The notes below the pieces were generated by a model. It was given only the letters and a program-made list of their open reading frames with translations. It ran no database searches and had not been told where the DNA came from. Below, piece after piece: positions 1-13,900 of a DNA stretch of 64,000 nt. Every line of letters starts with the position of its first letter. The first letter of the stretch is position 1. A program made the translations under genes and the position numbers. The DNA is from Bimastos eiseni (Eukaryota; Annelida; Clitellata; Crassiclitellata; Lumbricidae): positions 12,172,013 to 12,236,012 of the forward strand of contig OY365810.1 in NCBI GenBank assembly GCA_959347315.1, written 5' to 3'.

Positions 1-182
1 CCTTAGTCTACTTTAAAAATTTTTAAGATTCCAACTTTTTCCGACTCTTGAAACGTGCTGTCCCCAGACCGGGGCCTTGTTGGGCTAGTGGTAAATACGG
101 CCGGGGGGTGGGCAATTGCCCCTCTCTCGAAGGGCCTACAGAAATATGCCAAAGAGATAACTTCGAAAGATAGTCTCAATAC

Positions 183-3131
183 CTTGGCAAATGCAGGAGT
201 AGGAAAACATCCAAAGTCTGATCGCACTTGTGCACCAGGTGTGTTGGCAGTTAGAAACTTGGTCACTGCACCTTGAAGCTATTAAGGAACGATTCAGTTT
301 CAAGTTAGTAACTTGACAGCAAATTATTATTCCTACACATTGGACAATTCCATCTGAGAATGATAGTTTTACGAGTACTTGGACACATGAAGAAGCTAAC
401 CATTAAAAGAGATCATAAACCAGTAAACCACTCAGCCATCATTAAAATAAAAATTCTGCTAAAGTTAACTGAATTAATAACCCATGATACTTACCACATT
501 AAACTGGCATTTGAGAGATGCTAGGCGTGATGTTCGTTGTGTCAATCGAGCAAATCGATTGTCTTTCCCTCGCGAATGCACTCCTGTTGAAGAGTGCTGC
601 ATTATTAGTAATACAAAGAACTGATTTCTATTGAATTTTCTATTGGCCACGTCGTAGTCATTGTAATCATAAACTCCAAATTTATCAAGCACTACTTAAA
701 GTGAAGTGCAGGACACCATCCTCTTCAACAGCACTGCTTTATGTTAGAAGGTTGACCAGAGGTATAAAGTGAAGAGCCAGTAGTAGGTGCCAGTTGCTAT
801 ACCAATTGTTGTAATAACTATACATCTATTAAAACAGTAGAACTTCAATCACAATTACTGACATCTAAAAAGCATCAAAATACACAAAAAGTAGATGAGA
901 GAAGGGAAAATCAAATATTTTACAATATAGTCTCATTATAAACATAGCAACATTAAACAGAAGTAAATGAAATACATCATTACCGGTTGATGTGTTTTCA
1001 TTTGTTATGTTAAGAAGGTGTGGAGATCCTAGAAGAGGATGTAGTTCCTAAAGAAATCGAAACATTTACATCTAAGAGATAAGTGCATAAAAGCTCGTGT
1101 AGGTAAGCTCCAGAGATCAAAAGTGTAGGCAAGATTGCCAAATAAACCATTATGGCGATGTCAGGATTGGGATCAAACCTAATGATCTCTTGTGTGCTGT
1201 CATCATAGTGCAAAAGACTCACACGAATTGGTTGCATCAATTGAAATCAAAGACGAGAACAATAATCGGCAAAAGATTCTCACATCCCTATTATTATCAG
1301 CATTCAATGCAACCCAGGTTCCCTTTAATGACTCATTTAACATTTCTGGAAGTACTTCCAATACCAATTTAAAAAAAACCATATAATTTAAAAGAGAATC
1401 AAATGCACTTCATTCATTAAATTCCAACGATCTGAAAAATTCAACAAGGATTGCCATCAAGCTGTTGCACATATTTACAAACCGATGCAGTCATGTACAT
1501 AGAGAACACAAGATGCCACTGAAAGATTCTGCACAGATATTCTGTTTCAGTTATATTTAACACGTTTACAGTCAATGAACTAACCTTAAGCAATGTGTCA
1601 CAGTCGCTGCACAGTTTTCTATACAACTGTTCACTTTCATAATCCATTTTCTTTGGTTTTGGTAACCTGAGTGGTGGCAAGTCTTCCAGCAATTTCTGTA
1701 TTTAGCAAAACGAGGCAATAAACTAATTTCTCTGAATATAAATTTCAGGTATATAAAGAATTGCAGAACAACTTTCTAAAAAGTTTTCACTTGTTTCTTA
1801 TACTGATAAAATGACTAGAAGAAAATGCTCTTAATCCAAACTTGAATTTCTGTACAATATACTGGAAAATGAATTGAATAAACATTGACAAGCTTAAAGC
1901 AGTAAACCTTACCGTCATTTTTGCTGATTTCAGCCGTCTATTTTCGGCCAGGCTAAATTTTAAGGCCTCCCGTAGAGATTCATTCTATGAAACATTACAC
2001 AACATAAGAATAGATTTTAAAAACCCATTAAAATAAAGGGTTTTCAGTCAATATTGGATACAAAAGATATCAATGTATAATTTCAAATACTGGTAATATT
2101 TGAAAGTGATTTTTGCTTTTATATCAAAATGTAACATAATCATAGTATTGTTTAAAGTTTGTTTCATTTGATGAATTTCAAGCACTGAATTCCACATTAC
2201 AGAGTTAGATCTATTATAGCATCATAATGGTCTTTAAATGTTAAGTAACAAGAAGAACTTAAAATAGAAACAAACCAATGTGCCTCTGGTTCAAATATAC
2301 CTAATACTACCAGTAACAAAAAAGAAACTTGCTTGATAGTCAAAATGAAGAACAAACAAATAATCTCAGGGGCCATGAACCTGAATTAATGCCAGTTTCC
2401 ATGATGGTCTCAGATGTGTATAGGTGATTTGCTTATGTCGCAGAACACAATTTTGAGGAAACGGCCAAAAATGACATATAGGGTCAATAATGTGTTTTGA
2501 GTTTGAATCAAATTCGAGTCACAAATTTATTATTTAATCCCAAAAAAATTATTTCATGATGAAATCTTGTGTTCTATTCCCCTATAATCACATTATTATA
2601 GAAGATTTTGACGAAAATAAATGAAAGCCGACCATTTTAATGCGATTTTCTCGGTTTCGGTATTCTCGTGATACAAGACTTCAAAATAGTTTATCATCGG
2701 TTCTACTGGAGATATCTTTAACATTTTTACACTGTTAGAAAAGTGATTTAATTTTGAAATATAAAATGATATAATCTCAATTTCGCCAAAAATGTGACTT
2801 TGGCCTGCCTTTGATAGAGCAAAAGTATTATCAGCAAGATCAATAATTACTGGTAGTCAGCATGCATAAGTTCGACCTTAAGCAGCTGCTGATTTTATCA
2901 ACTGTGCCAAGATCATCATATCCTGAACTTCAAGCATTCACATCAGCTGTAATCCTTGATCAATTCACACAACAAATTGTCGTGGACCTCAGTTTTATTA
3001 AAATCACTGACTTTCAATTTACGCAAAAAAGAAGCCGTCTTAATAAAATAATTTGAGAGCATTTGAGAGCATGCAAATTGAGTAACATCATCAAACCTGT
3101 CCCTTCACAAATTCTTTGTCATTGCTTGCTC
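183..3131 (-). CDS. DCTN1: DCTN1 exons 26-30: C-terminal region (incomplete)
   Basis: Exon 26 (3131-3097) is only 35 nt and encodes a small variable insert. Exon 27 encodes [20 protein letters not shown]; exon 28 [14 protein letters not shown] then [13 protein letters not shown]; exon 29 a weakly conserved basic stretch; exon 30 [20 protein letters not shown] then [12 protein letters not shown]. Exon 30 aligns with the p150 segment about 45 residues before its C terminus. Donor GTATTG at 182 leads into an intron that runs off the left edge. Exon 26 and exon 29 rest mainly on splice sites and phase, with little sequence similarity. Confidence 0.82.
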
Positions 3132-6100
3132 CTAAAGAATTATAGATGAAAATCAAACATAAGAATAAAATCATCAATTACTTTAATTGAAGACGAAAAA
3201 GACAAATTATTAAGAACTTCTGACTATGTACCCAGGTTTCCAATTGTTAAATTTCATAAATAATAATTAATTGACAAACAACTGTTATTAAGTAAGAGAG
3301 CCCAAGTATAATCACTAGCAACAAACATTGAGGCTGTTTCATCATCGTCCAATTGACGTCTGTGACAAACCTTGCAAACTCAGCATATATAATTCTCAGA
3401 TATATAACAACTTCCTACAATAAACAACAGAATTTTAAACTAAAAAGAAGTCTGCAACAACATCATAAGTAGACCATGACATCGTTTTACCGTCCTCATA
3501 GTTCATAGATCTGATAGTCACAGCTTTAATGTTTTGCTTGAGTTTCGCATTGTCGGCTTCCAGTAAGTAAATGTCCTGTTGCAAAGCATCCAATGCAGCT
3601 TCATGATTTCTGCAAACGTACACCACCAGAGAAAGCTTCCTAATTCATGCACCATAATTGCACATCTGCAGTGCAAATTTACATCGTGACAGATAATTAT
3701 AAACTTTATTGCCAACTAATAACTATGTAATAAGTTCAAGTGGTGAGGCAGTTGAAAAGCATCATAGAACTTGCCCCTGATTCAAATAAAGCATTTAACA
3801 CTGGTAAATAGGTTGATTTAAAGTACACTCTCATCATCTGAGTCAGCTAAAAGTGACTAGGAAACCACTGCGGTTTGTCGTTAAAATGTCACAGCAGCAT
3901 TTAAAGACAAGAAGTTGTTAAAAAAGCCAAAATAAATGGAGAATCTCTGATCTCTGCAATATTCTTCCTCCTTAAATCACTTCTGTCTCTAATTGACCTA
4001 ACAAACTGACTTAACAAGTTTGTTATTCTTAGATAAGAGGTAAATAGGCTAGTCTGTCTTATGCAGATTTGAACTATGCAAAGAAACTAGTCATTCATTT
4101 CACAAAGTGGCATTATTTTGGTAACCTAAGTAATAAAGTAAGTAAATATATTCTTCATTAAACCAACTGCCTATCCACACTTTGGTGTGAAATAAATTGA
4201 AAGAAATAGCAATCCAGTCATCTACTTACTTGTTCTTCTTCAGCATCAACAGGCTAGCATCACCCAGGTTTCTCTGCAGAATCTGTTGAATGTCTTCTTG
4301 CTCCTTCTCTGTGGTCTGGAGTTTCTTTTCCAAGATCGCCAGTCGCAGTTGACATTCGCTCAGCTCTACAACCTGCGATAAAGCAAGAGGTCATTATAGG
4401 CTATGAGTCTTCTTTGACTATTGCAAGTGATAATAATAATAATAATATTCGATTAATTTCAAAGTGACAAACCACAGTATGATAACAGACACAGTATCAT
4501 CAAATAATGAAAAGTTATTACAGGAGTCGAATTTAACCGTCGGCAGCCATGCAAGGTGACCATTACATTATAGATCTTATTCTAACAAATGCCGCCGACT
4601 AGCGAAAGAAGGACTAGTCAACCTTACGGGAAATACTGGTTGCGAACTCAGTTCCTCAACTCTGTTCCCCAGTGTGTTTACCATTACTTTACGGGCCTGC
4701 GTGGTAAATCAAAATTGGTTTACATATAAAATTCACTCATCATCGAATAATACAGTTTCAATTCATCCAATAGGAAACTGTGGCTGACAAATTAGTGAGC
4801 AAAATAACACGACCTTCTTCTAAAAATAAATTTGGTAATTTAGAACAGTAAGTTCCTTCTTATAATTCTAACAAATAAGTTAAACACTTTGATGGCAAGC
4901 ATCACTTGCCCAAAGTGGTAACATATTCATGGCCATCTTGGTTATGATATATCATGCAAAAGAATTGATCTTGTATGAGACTGTTCATTGTTCAATACTT
5001 CTTCTATGTTTGAATTTCTGTGCGAGTGAGCCTGTCCTTTGAAGATAATTTTGGGTTTGGCAGTATGGTTCCCATTCACTTGTTGTACACGCTTGTCATT
5101 GAAGTGTTAAAAGACAGCGATCATCCTTTTCCCTATTTGTCGACAGTTTTTTCTCTATTTGTCGACATTTCTAATAATTTTTGAAGTTTTAAAATGGCAT
5201 CGTAACAAGACAAAGTGTGTATTTGTCGTAAGATGGTCATTCGCGTGTGAAGAGGAGGCTGCTTTTACAGAAACAGTTTCAAGCTCCACACTCATGTATC
5301 CACTCTGCAAATAGGGTATACATGATTCAGTAATATGTATAAATATTCATTTAGAACATATTTCCATGGCATTATTTCCATCTACAGCAGTAGTGTTGTC
5401 CCTCAATTAAAGAATTTGCCACAAGAGGTAAAAAGAGTCCGGCAACAAGACAACCAGTGCAAACCTTCAGTTTGTGCATCCTGCTTAATTCTCGAAGTTC
5501 TTCTTCTTTCGACTCCAAGGTCGTTCGTATGTAATTGTATTCAGCTTTTACTGAACTTGCCCGTATAAAAACCGGGGCTAATCGCTATAACACGAAATAA
5601 TTGGCAAAGCAAAAACCTTTAATAACAATAACCTATTATAACAAAAACCTATTTATAATAAAAAAATTCCTGTTATAGTTTGTAAATGCTACTGAAATCC
5701 TTGAATTACAACGCTAAACTTGACACCCGGACAGCTACTGAATATCAATATGACAATGACCAAACTCTTTAAATGAATTAAACCTAGCAATCAGTAAGCA
5801 ATTTAAAATGAATGTAAAGCATGGTCGTTATTTTGAAATATTTTAATTTCTTACCTGTCAAGTTTTGCTCTTTCAATTAATTTTTATTTATAGAGGTCAC
5901 ATTTTAAAATAATAAAATTGTCTTCAACTTAAAAGGCAATACCTGTAAGAGTAAGTTTAAGTCTAAGGTGTAAATCAAATATTTTACTGTACAAATATAT
6001 TAAACTTGAGGTCTTCAAACTCAACTATTTAAAATGTGTCTCTGTCTGATGATGTCATACCTCTTTAACAAATGTTCCATTGGAGTCATATTCACCATTC

Positions 6101-7915
6101 GCCATTGCAGATGCAATATGATTTATTGCTTCTCTTGCATCTGTACAACACTGCCTGTTGAAATATCGACGTCAAAACATTACACTGCACACTACACAAT
6201 ACATATCATATAAGCCACTTATACCAAAAAGCATCAACTGCAGGTTTCAGCATAAACCAGAGAAAGCCAATGTGAGAACAGATGTGCCTAAGTCTGTCAT
6301 GACCGTGCCAGAGTCGAAAAATATAGTCATTTATTGTCAACTCTGCATTTAAACAATCTACAGCCAAACTTTCTAACTTATTTCTTTCTTTATATTGTCT
6401 TGTCGCTTCATTTCAGGATATCAAACTTACAGTGAACAAGTTGGTTCAATTTATCCAGAAAACAAAAATCAAAAGGATTTACACTGACAAAGCATTCATT
6501 ACCAAAAACTCATAAAATATAAAACCATTTACATTATAACTGCTGGATTATACTACAAATATTCAGTTTGTAATATCAGTCAGAGCATCTTCAAGTACCA
6601 GTAATCCTACCAGAGTTGTATGCCTGAGAGTTAACCTGAAAGACGTGTCTAAAAAGGCTTTCTTTATAGGCCTAGGTCAACTATTTAGAAGATAGGCCGA
6701 CCAAGAGATAAAACGCGGCAATATAACAGCTGTTCTCAGGAATTGGTACTATAAACATTATAAGTTTCAAATTGAAATTACAAATGAACTTTATTCCCGA
6801 AAACTTATACATTAGTATTTTACAGCATTTTATATAGGATCACTTGTCTTTTACTGTCTTGTACTGTCTTGGACCTAGTGTCTCGGTCTCGGTACCTCAT
6901 TGTCTCGGTACCTCACTGTCTCGGTCCCTCACTGTCGCAGTCTCGTCTTGGTCTTGAAGTTTCAAGTCTTGCATACAACACTGAATCCTACAAACTGATA
7001 ATATATGGAACCTACACAAACAGCTACAAGCAGAAGTGCATGAAAAATCGTATTGAAGAGAAATAAACAAAGATTTTGATTCTCACAGAAGTTGCTGTAG
7101 AGCTGGGACTGTGGAGGTTCCAAATACTTGTTCAACCGACTTCTTTGCCAGCTGCTCCACATTTGAAACTGGAAGACTTTGCGTACCTATTCCATGCAAC
7201 ATAATTGATTCAGCAAGATTGTAAAAACTCAACAAGAATATTTGCATCATATAGTCATTTACTTAGCAACGATCGTAATCATTGTCATTATCATGGAATG
7301 ATTATTAATAGGTAAAACAATCGTAACATTGACCTTAGTAAGTGCAGAAACAGATTCATGTCCCACCTGCAGAAGTGGCGATTTGCTGCAAAACAGATGA
7401 AGACAGCAGGGTCAACGTTCTGACAACTTTATCAAGTCCACTAATGCTTTCATCCAATTGAATTCCAACCTGGAAAATTAAGTTAAGTTTTTCTCAGTGG
7501 CTAGCAGTAGCTAAAATGCACTTATCACAAGACTGGTGCTTCAAATTGTCAGCTTCTTTCAGGCTCATTATCAGCACATAGCAAATAGACTTCTGTCAAG
7601 CAATGTGCAGTAAAACCCACAAGTTCATATGATATTCGAATTAAAAACGGTAAGGTGTCTTAATAGACTTTATGTTGTACAATGCAGACAAGATGACAAT
7701 GTTAACTGGCAGTGCATACACATTGAGCAAGTCTGGTTTTGGCTTATGTGGAATGCAAGTACCCTAATAGTAATGGCTAATAACAATATATTGATTGTAA
7801 TTTCAAAGCAAAAACTTGCCATGTCTCCAAAATTCAGCAGATCTAATCGTAAATCTGTATTTTCTTGTCTGGGAATTCGTCTTCTTATCTGAAATAGTAT
7901 TTTAAAGCATAAGTG

Positions 7916-7957
<42 letters not shown>

Positions 7958-10900
7958 AGTTGCATAGATTGAGCCTAATTAAAAAATATAATAATAGAAG
8001 CATTTGGAAGTAAGCCAAAACTACAAAATTCCTTACTAAGGCATTAAATACATAAACTCATAAATATGTGCTTATGCTGAGAGAAGCGCTTTATACATGA
8101 TCAGAAAAATAACATAAAAATTGACAACCTCAGGTAAAAAAAAAAAGAGTATAAAAGGTTATGTAAACATAACATTATAGGGAAATGGATGCAACGAACG
8201 GCACACAACTGACACGACAACACAAGCAACAAAGGATCAGATGGATAAGCTGTGGATTCAAGAACCGGTGAAAATTTCTACCCCATATATAAGACAATAA
8301 TTTACCTTCCGTGCAGATATCTGGATGTCACTGTTGATCATTTCCAATTCACTTAACAGTATGAAACTATCGCTCTTTTTAAGACCAGACTAAAAAAACA
8401 TATCCCATGAAACATCTGCTCAGTAACAAAACGGGAGTCAATGCTCGACAGCAACAACTTAAATCAGAGAATAACCGGACGAGCAAACCTCAAAATTCAT
8501 ATCCCGGTTATCAAACAACAGGGAAAATGACTAATTTGAATAACTCAGAATTTGTATGTGCACACATGCCAAAACAGAGCAACTTTTGAGTTGTAGGTAG
8601 AACCAGCGCTGCAGATGACAAGCGAGACACTGGCTTATACTAATGGCTACAAGCGAATAAGACTGAAACCAAAACTAAAACTAAAAACAAGACAAACTGA
8701 ATCGAAACATAAATTAAGACTGAAATAAAGTATAAGAAAGACACTGAAACAGAAATAGTTATCTACATAAAATCCTTGCAAAAAAACAAAAGCTAGATAA
8801 TTGACATTAGATTGATAATCCAGATTAATTCTATCACAAAAGATCCTCCATCACAATTAAGAACTTGTCAAAAGTGCTAGACAATAATAATTGCGCAAAA
8901 ATATCTCACACAGTATCCATACTCATAGAGACTGTCTAAAGTCTGAAACTTTACGTTTAAAGTGAGTTCAAAACCAATGGATATCCAGTCTACCTGTAGG
9001 ACAGACTTTAAAGCACTGAGATCAAAGGTCATGCAGTCACTGATGGCCAGAAGAGTCCAAACCCAACGGGTCATCATACTGGAGCAGTTTCGTTTACTAT
9101 TCTCAGCCAGAAAGACACCGTAGACATGACGGAAGAAGGAAATGGTCTTCTCCAGGCTTTCCATTGGAGTAAACTCATCCAGCTGAAAAAAATCAATAAA
9201 CGTTTTTTGGCAATCCAATAAACAGAACAGAACAAAAGTGACAATAATTACACATTTTACAATTGCTATCGGATCAAATTAGGGATCGAAAGATCCCGCT
9301 GGTAAGGGACACCCGGAGATGTTCGCAGTAAATAAATAAGCCTTAGTGATAATTATGGTTTTTAGAACTATTACAAGTTTGTACGAAAAAAGCAATTCTT
9401 TACAAAATAATAACTAAAAGCTTAAATTAACTTAATTAATAACAAAGTTAGAAAGCAGTTGACAGCACTTTGCCATTCATGTAGTCAACCATCGTAAAGC
9501 AGCAACGATGATGATGTGACATGACACGATATAACTTAGCTATACTAGTCACATTTGTTGATTTCAAGTGTGATAGTTACCCTCTTACATGTTAAATAGG
9601 ATATAGCGGCCATCTCTGATATAAAAATCAATTATATATTAAATTTCTAGGTTATAATAATAAGCATCAACAGGTGACAGGGTTTAACAAAGTAGTGCGG
9701 TGATATGAGTCAAGTGATGTGGAAAATTTTTATATAGCATAAAATTTCAGCCATTTTTTCATCTACATAAAAAAAGTTATTCAAATTGGTGCAAATTTGA
9801 CAAAGTTCTGACAGAAACAATTTTGCACAGATTTGATTGAGACAGTGTACATACATCTATCAATGTATTTATATAGAGAATTTTCACAGTCTCCCATGGG
9901 AACATGTTTTCCTACATTGTTCATTGTTCTGAACTTAAATGCACAGAAATCTTTAGAGTAAACGGCCATTAAGAGTGTTCTCCAGATCTTGAAAAGGTTT
10001 TCAACAACTGCTCAAAGCCATTAGCTGGCGTCTAGTCATAATAAGCTAGATAATTGCATTCGTAATCGTAATCTCAAAATTTCTAAAGTGCCACTTGAAA
10101 GAAGCAAAGCACAGGCCGCAGGGCATCAGCTTATTCAAGAGCGCTGCATAAAATCGAAAGGGTTGTCAAAAGGATAGTCCATGAGAGGTCAAAGTTCGGT
10201 TTCCAGGAGGTCAGCAGGGAGGCAGATCTCCTGGAAACCGAACTTTGACCTCCCACGAACTATTATTTGCATTTACATAAACAAAATTAGTTGAGAAGGT
10301 AGATGCATGGGCTTTTTGTACATGATTCTGAATTTGTTGACTGAGGACTTTGTCAACAATACCCGGTCTTTTCTGATGAGATCGATGAATGCGTCCACAT
10401 GCCTTTCATAGGAAAGCATTTCCGGCAGCAGAGTTCCAACTTTCAAGAACGTATCCACATCACAAACATTCAGAGCGCTAAATAAAACAAAAATAATATC
10501 AAAATAAGCCTTAACAGTACACATGACTCATGAACATTCTTATTTCAGGCACTGACCTACTTTTGAAAATTAATGTCACCTGGATTTACAAATTCAGACT
10601 TATTTCTTTTGGTGTCCGATGACAATGTCAGCTTACCTTGTGTCAGCTCTAAATCATTTAACAGACTCTAGTTTACATGTAGGGCTGATTTAACAATACT
10701 CAATCTAATCTATTCTAGCATATAGTCTATTTTAGTGTATAAGCTAAAGCTCTGCTTATCTCTGTATGTTTCATACTTACTCTCCTCTCTCCTCAATCTC
10801 TCTCTCTCTCGATTTCAATCTACTTCTCTATAGATACATATATTATATAGAAACATATTTTCATACAAAATATGTATCACTCATAACTGTAATTCAATAA

Positions 10901-13900
10901 GAATAATGGCTGATAACCAAACCATCATGATGAAACCCCGATTACTAGAATTGTTGATTATTTACAAGAGCTCAATTACTGAAGAGAGATCAGGGGTCTG
11001 GACCTAGCAACGAAATAAGAGAAATGTCTATTGTGCAATTGATTGCCATAAGACATGCATACTTTTCATACTGGTTGAAAAGACCGTGAAGTATGCTTAG
11101 GGTGTAAATGAAATGAGCAGCAAAGCGACATCCGTCCATTTGTTGCGCCTTCATTATTTCTTCCCGCTGTAGAACATCTGGCAAATCAACCTACATGCAA
11201 AAGAATAATCAAAGATTAAACTGCGAACAGGTCTTGCACCTAATCAAAACCATCAAGAGCCTTAAATTGCCTCTGTGTCAGACTATACAGTAAACCCTCT
11301 AACACTATTCAACTGAAAATGTTGTGTTACACAAATCATGCATTTTATTTAAACTTTTTGTGCTATGATTAGCCAGATTTATCAAGTATAGATATAGATA
11401 ATTATCATACCATATCTTTAGTAAGTTCAGCTCCTCCGAGCATGAAGGGAGTCAAACTTCCATGTCAGACGTAGCTAAGAGGAACTAACAGCTACTCCAT
11501 AGAAGCGCTCATGAATAATCTGGTGCCCTGCACTTGGCGTGAAAGTGGTGCTTTAGAAATTTGGAGATTGTGATTATGATTGCGATTAGGAAACCTTTTT
11601 GAGGCTAACCATATAACAGCTCAGCATAAACAAACTTTCAAACTGAAGTTAGTAAGGTGTGAAGTCAGCAGATCTCTTACCTTCTCGCGCAGTTGTGTTG
11701 TAAGGAGATCACATTTGGTGATCATGCGTTGGATGAAGAGCAGAACCAGAATGGCATCGTGGTCGCCTGCAGACATTGAAACATAAAAGAATGCACTATT
11801 AGTACCTAATTAATACTCTTGCTCATCACAATAAGACTATGGTGATGTACTGTAATATTGAAATCCAGCTAAGTAGCCAGAGTAGTATTTTCTTCATCAA
11901 TTGATATCTTGCTCTCACTGTGTACATGAATATACCTTGGTTGACAGCTTATGCAACTCCAGTCCTGGTCAGGCATCTATAGTAGGTGATTTTTTATCAT
12001 AGAATTGCACCAAATGCCATACTATCACACTATATTTCCACGTGTATCTTTCCGGCAATCCCACTCGAGAATCTCAGTGAGGTGCCATATTTGGTTAAGA
12101 TTAAAGGCACGTAGAGATTTATGTCTTTAGCCATTCTTGGGTATTGGTAATAATAAAACAATTAAGAATGAGGTGGCAAAGCCAAACAGTGACCAAACTC
12201 TCAAGCAATGACTTTTCAGATACTGGTTTCTCATAACTATAAGCTGGCGACAACTTTATGCAATTGACAGCAAGGGCAGGCTGCTCAATTGGCATTTGAA
12301 AGTCCAAAATGTGAAATTCAAAACAGTGCCAATTTAATATTTTATGATGATGCCAGTGTTCTTCATCTGAGGCAAACAACAAAAGCAACAGATTGCAGAA
12401 TATGAAAAGACCAACTCTCAATACCAGGGCTATGCATCTTACCACTAAGATTTGGCCAAGATTAAATGGTAAATTCACACAATAAGCAATTATGCTTGCG
12501 AGACAAAACCAAATCAATGACAATGGAAACAAAAGAAGAATAACTGACCACCAGTTTCAAGAAAGCGGTCAGGCATGAAAGCACAGAGATAAGAGACGTG
12601 TTGATTTGCCTGATGCAAGTCAAGTTTTCTAAACTCCAGGTCAATCGCCTACCAAAAACAAAATGCATGTCAAAATCACCAAACACTAGACGCAATACAA
12701 TTTTATGCCAATATTATAAACTTAAATAACTCCGTACTTTGGAAAACACAAAGCTTACACCAAATATGATGGGCTTCTACATTTGTCTTAGTTGAAAGTC
12801 AAGTCTGTGATCTGTCAACAGAGGATAGCGAGCGAAATAAAACGTAACAAGAGAATCAAGTCACTGCATTGCAGCTTATGCTATCATATTGTATAGATAA
12901 ATAAGTATAACGATGAAGAAAGAGAATGTAATCAGTGTGGCCTTTCGTCAACTCACTTTATCTGTTGCCTTCACCACTGCAAACTTTGCCTTCAGATCGA
13001 ATTCTATCACCGGAGCAGAAACGGCCACTACTTCTTTTCCCTTGTCTTGCAAGGTTCGTATATTCTCCTTCCAAAACAATTTAAGGCTTTAAAGATCTGT
13101 AAAACCCTTAAAACTTATCTAAAATCTGCTATCTAAAACTAATCTATCGAAATCCGATTGATGCTGCACAGTTGTCATAGTCAATCATTGCCTTCAATTA
13201 CAGGACTAGATATCATTGAATTTTAAAAAAAAGCGCATTGTACCTAATGGAATGATATATGAGTAAATGAACACAAAACTACTTGAATTTTTCTCATCGA
13301 GCTGGCAATCTGAATGAAAGCAATAGACAATAGCATAGACAACTGCATGAAAAGCTGCTTCATATTATTATTCTATGCCTTTCAATCTTCATAACGAATA
13401 ATTTTATGATGAACTGTTTAGGCGGCTGTGCATAGATAGTTTAAATTAAGCTCATAACGCAGTAGAAACCACTCCTCACGACAAAATAATAAAATAATCT
13501 AACATTCAATATTTATTGCAGCAAATCAATGTTGTTCATTAATTATCAGCAACACAAATCCTATAATTATAAGATAATAAACAGTAAACCATTGGAACTC
13601 GTGGAAAACAGACTAATGCCAAAAATAACCAATTGTCCAGTTAAATCTATATGGCCATCCGTCCAACAGTCTATCCATCTATCCGATCTCTCTGTTCATC
13701 CTGACCATTCATCCAACTGTCTAACTATACTTCACACAACAATCGAGACCATCGACCAATAGACCATGTTACGTCAATAGCCTTGGGGACATAACATAAC
13801 TTCACCTTAAACAGAATAGAACAGCAGTTCTCAACCTTTTAGTCCTGCAACCCTTTAATAATATTTCCAAAGGAGTGGTGACTCCAGCTATCAAAAGTAT

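Noticed and set aside
6061..7186. Missing exon suspected from an apparent phase clash between DCTN1 exons 22 and 23, and likewise between 7 and 8 and between 29 and 30
   Set aside because: Moving the acceptors upstream to 5585, 16510 and 279 restores phase and adds residues that fit the family, so no extra exon is needed.
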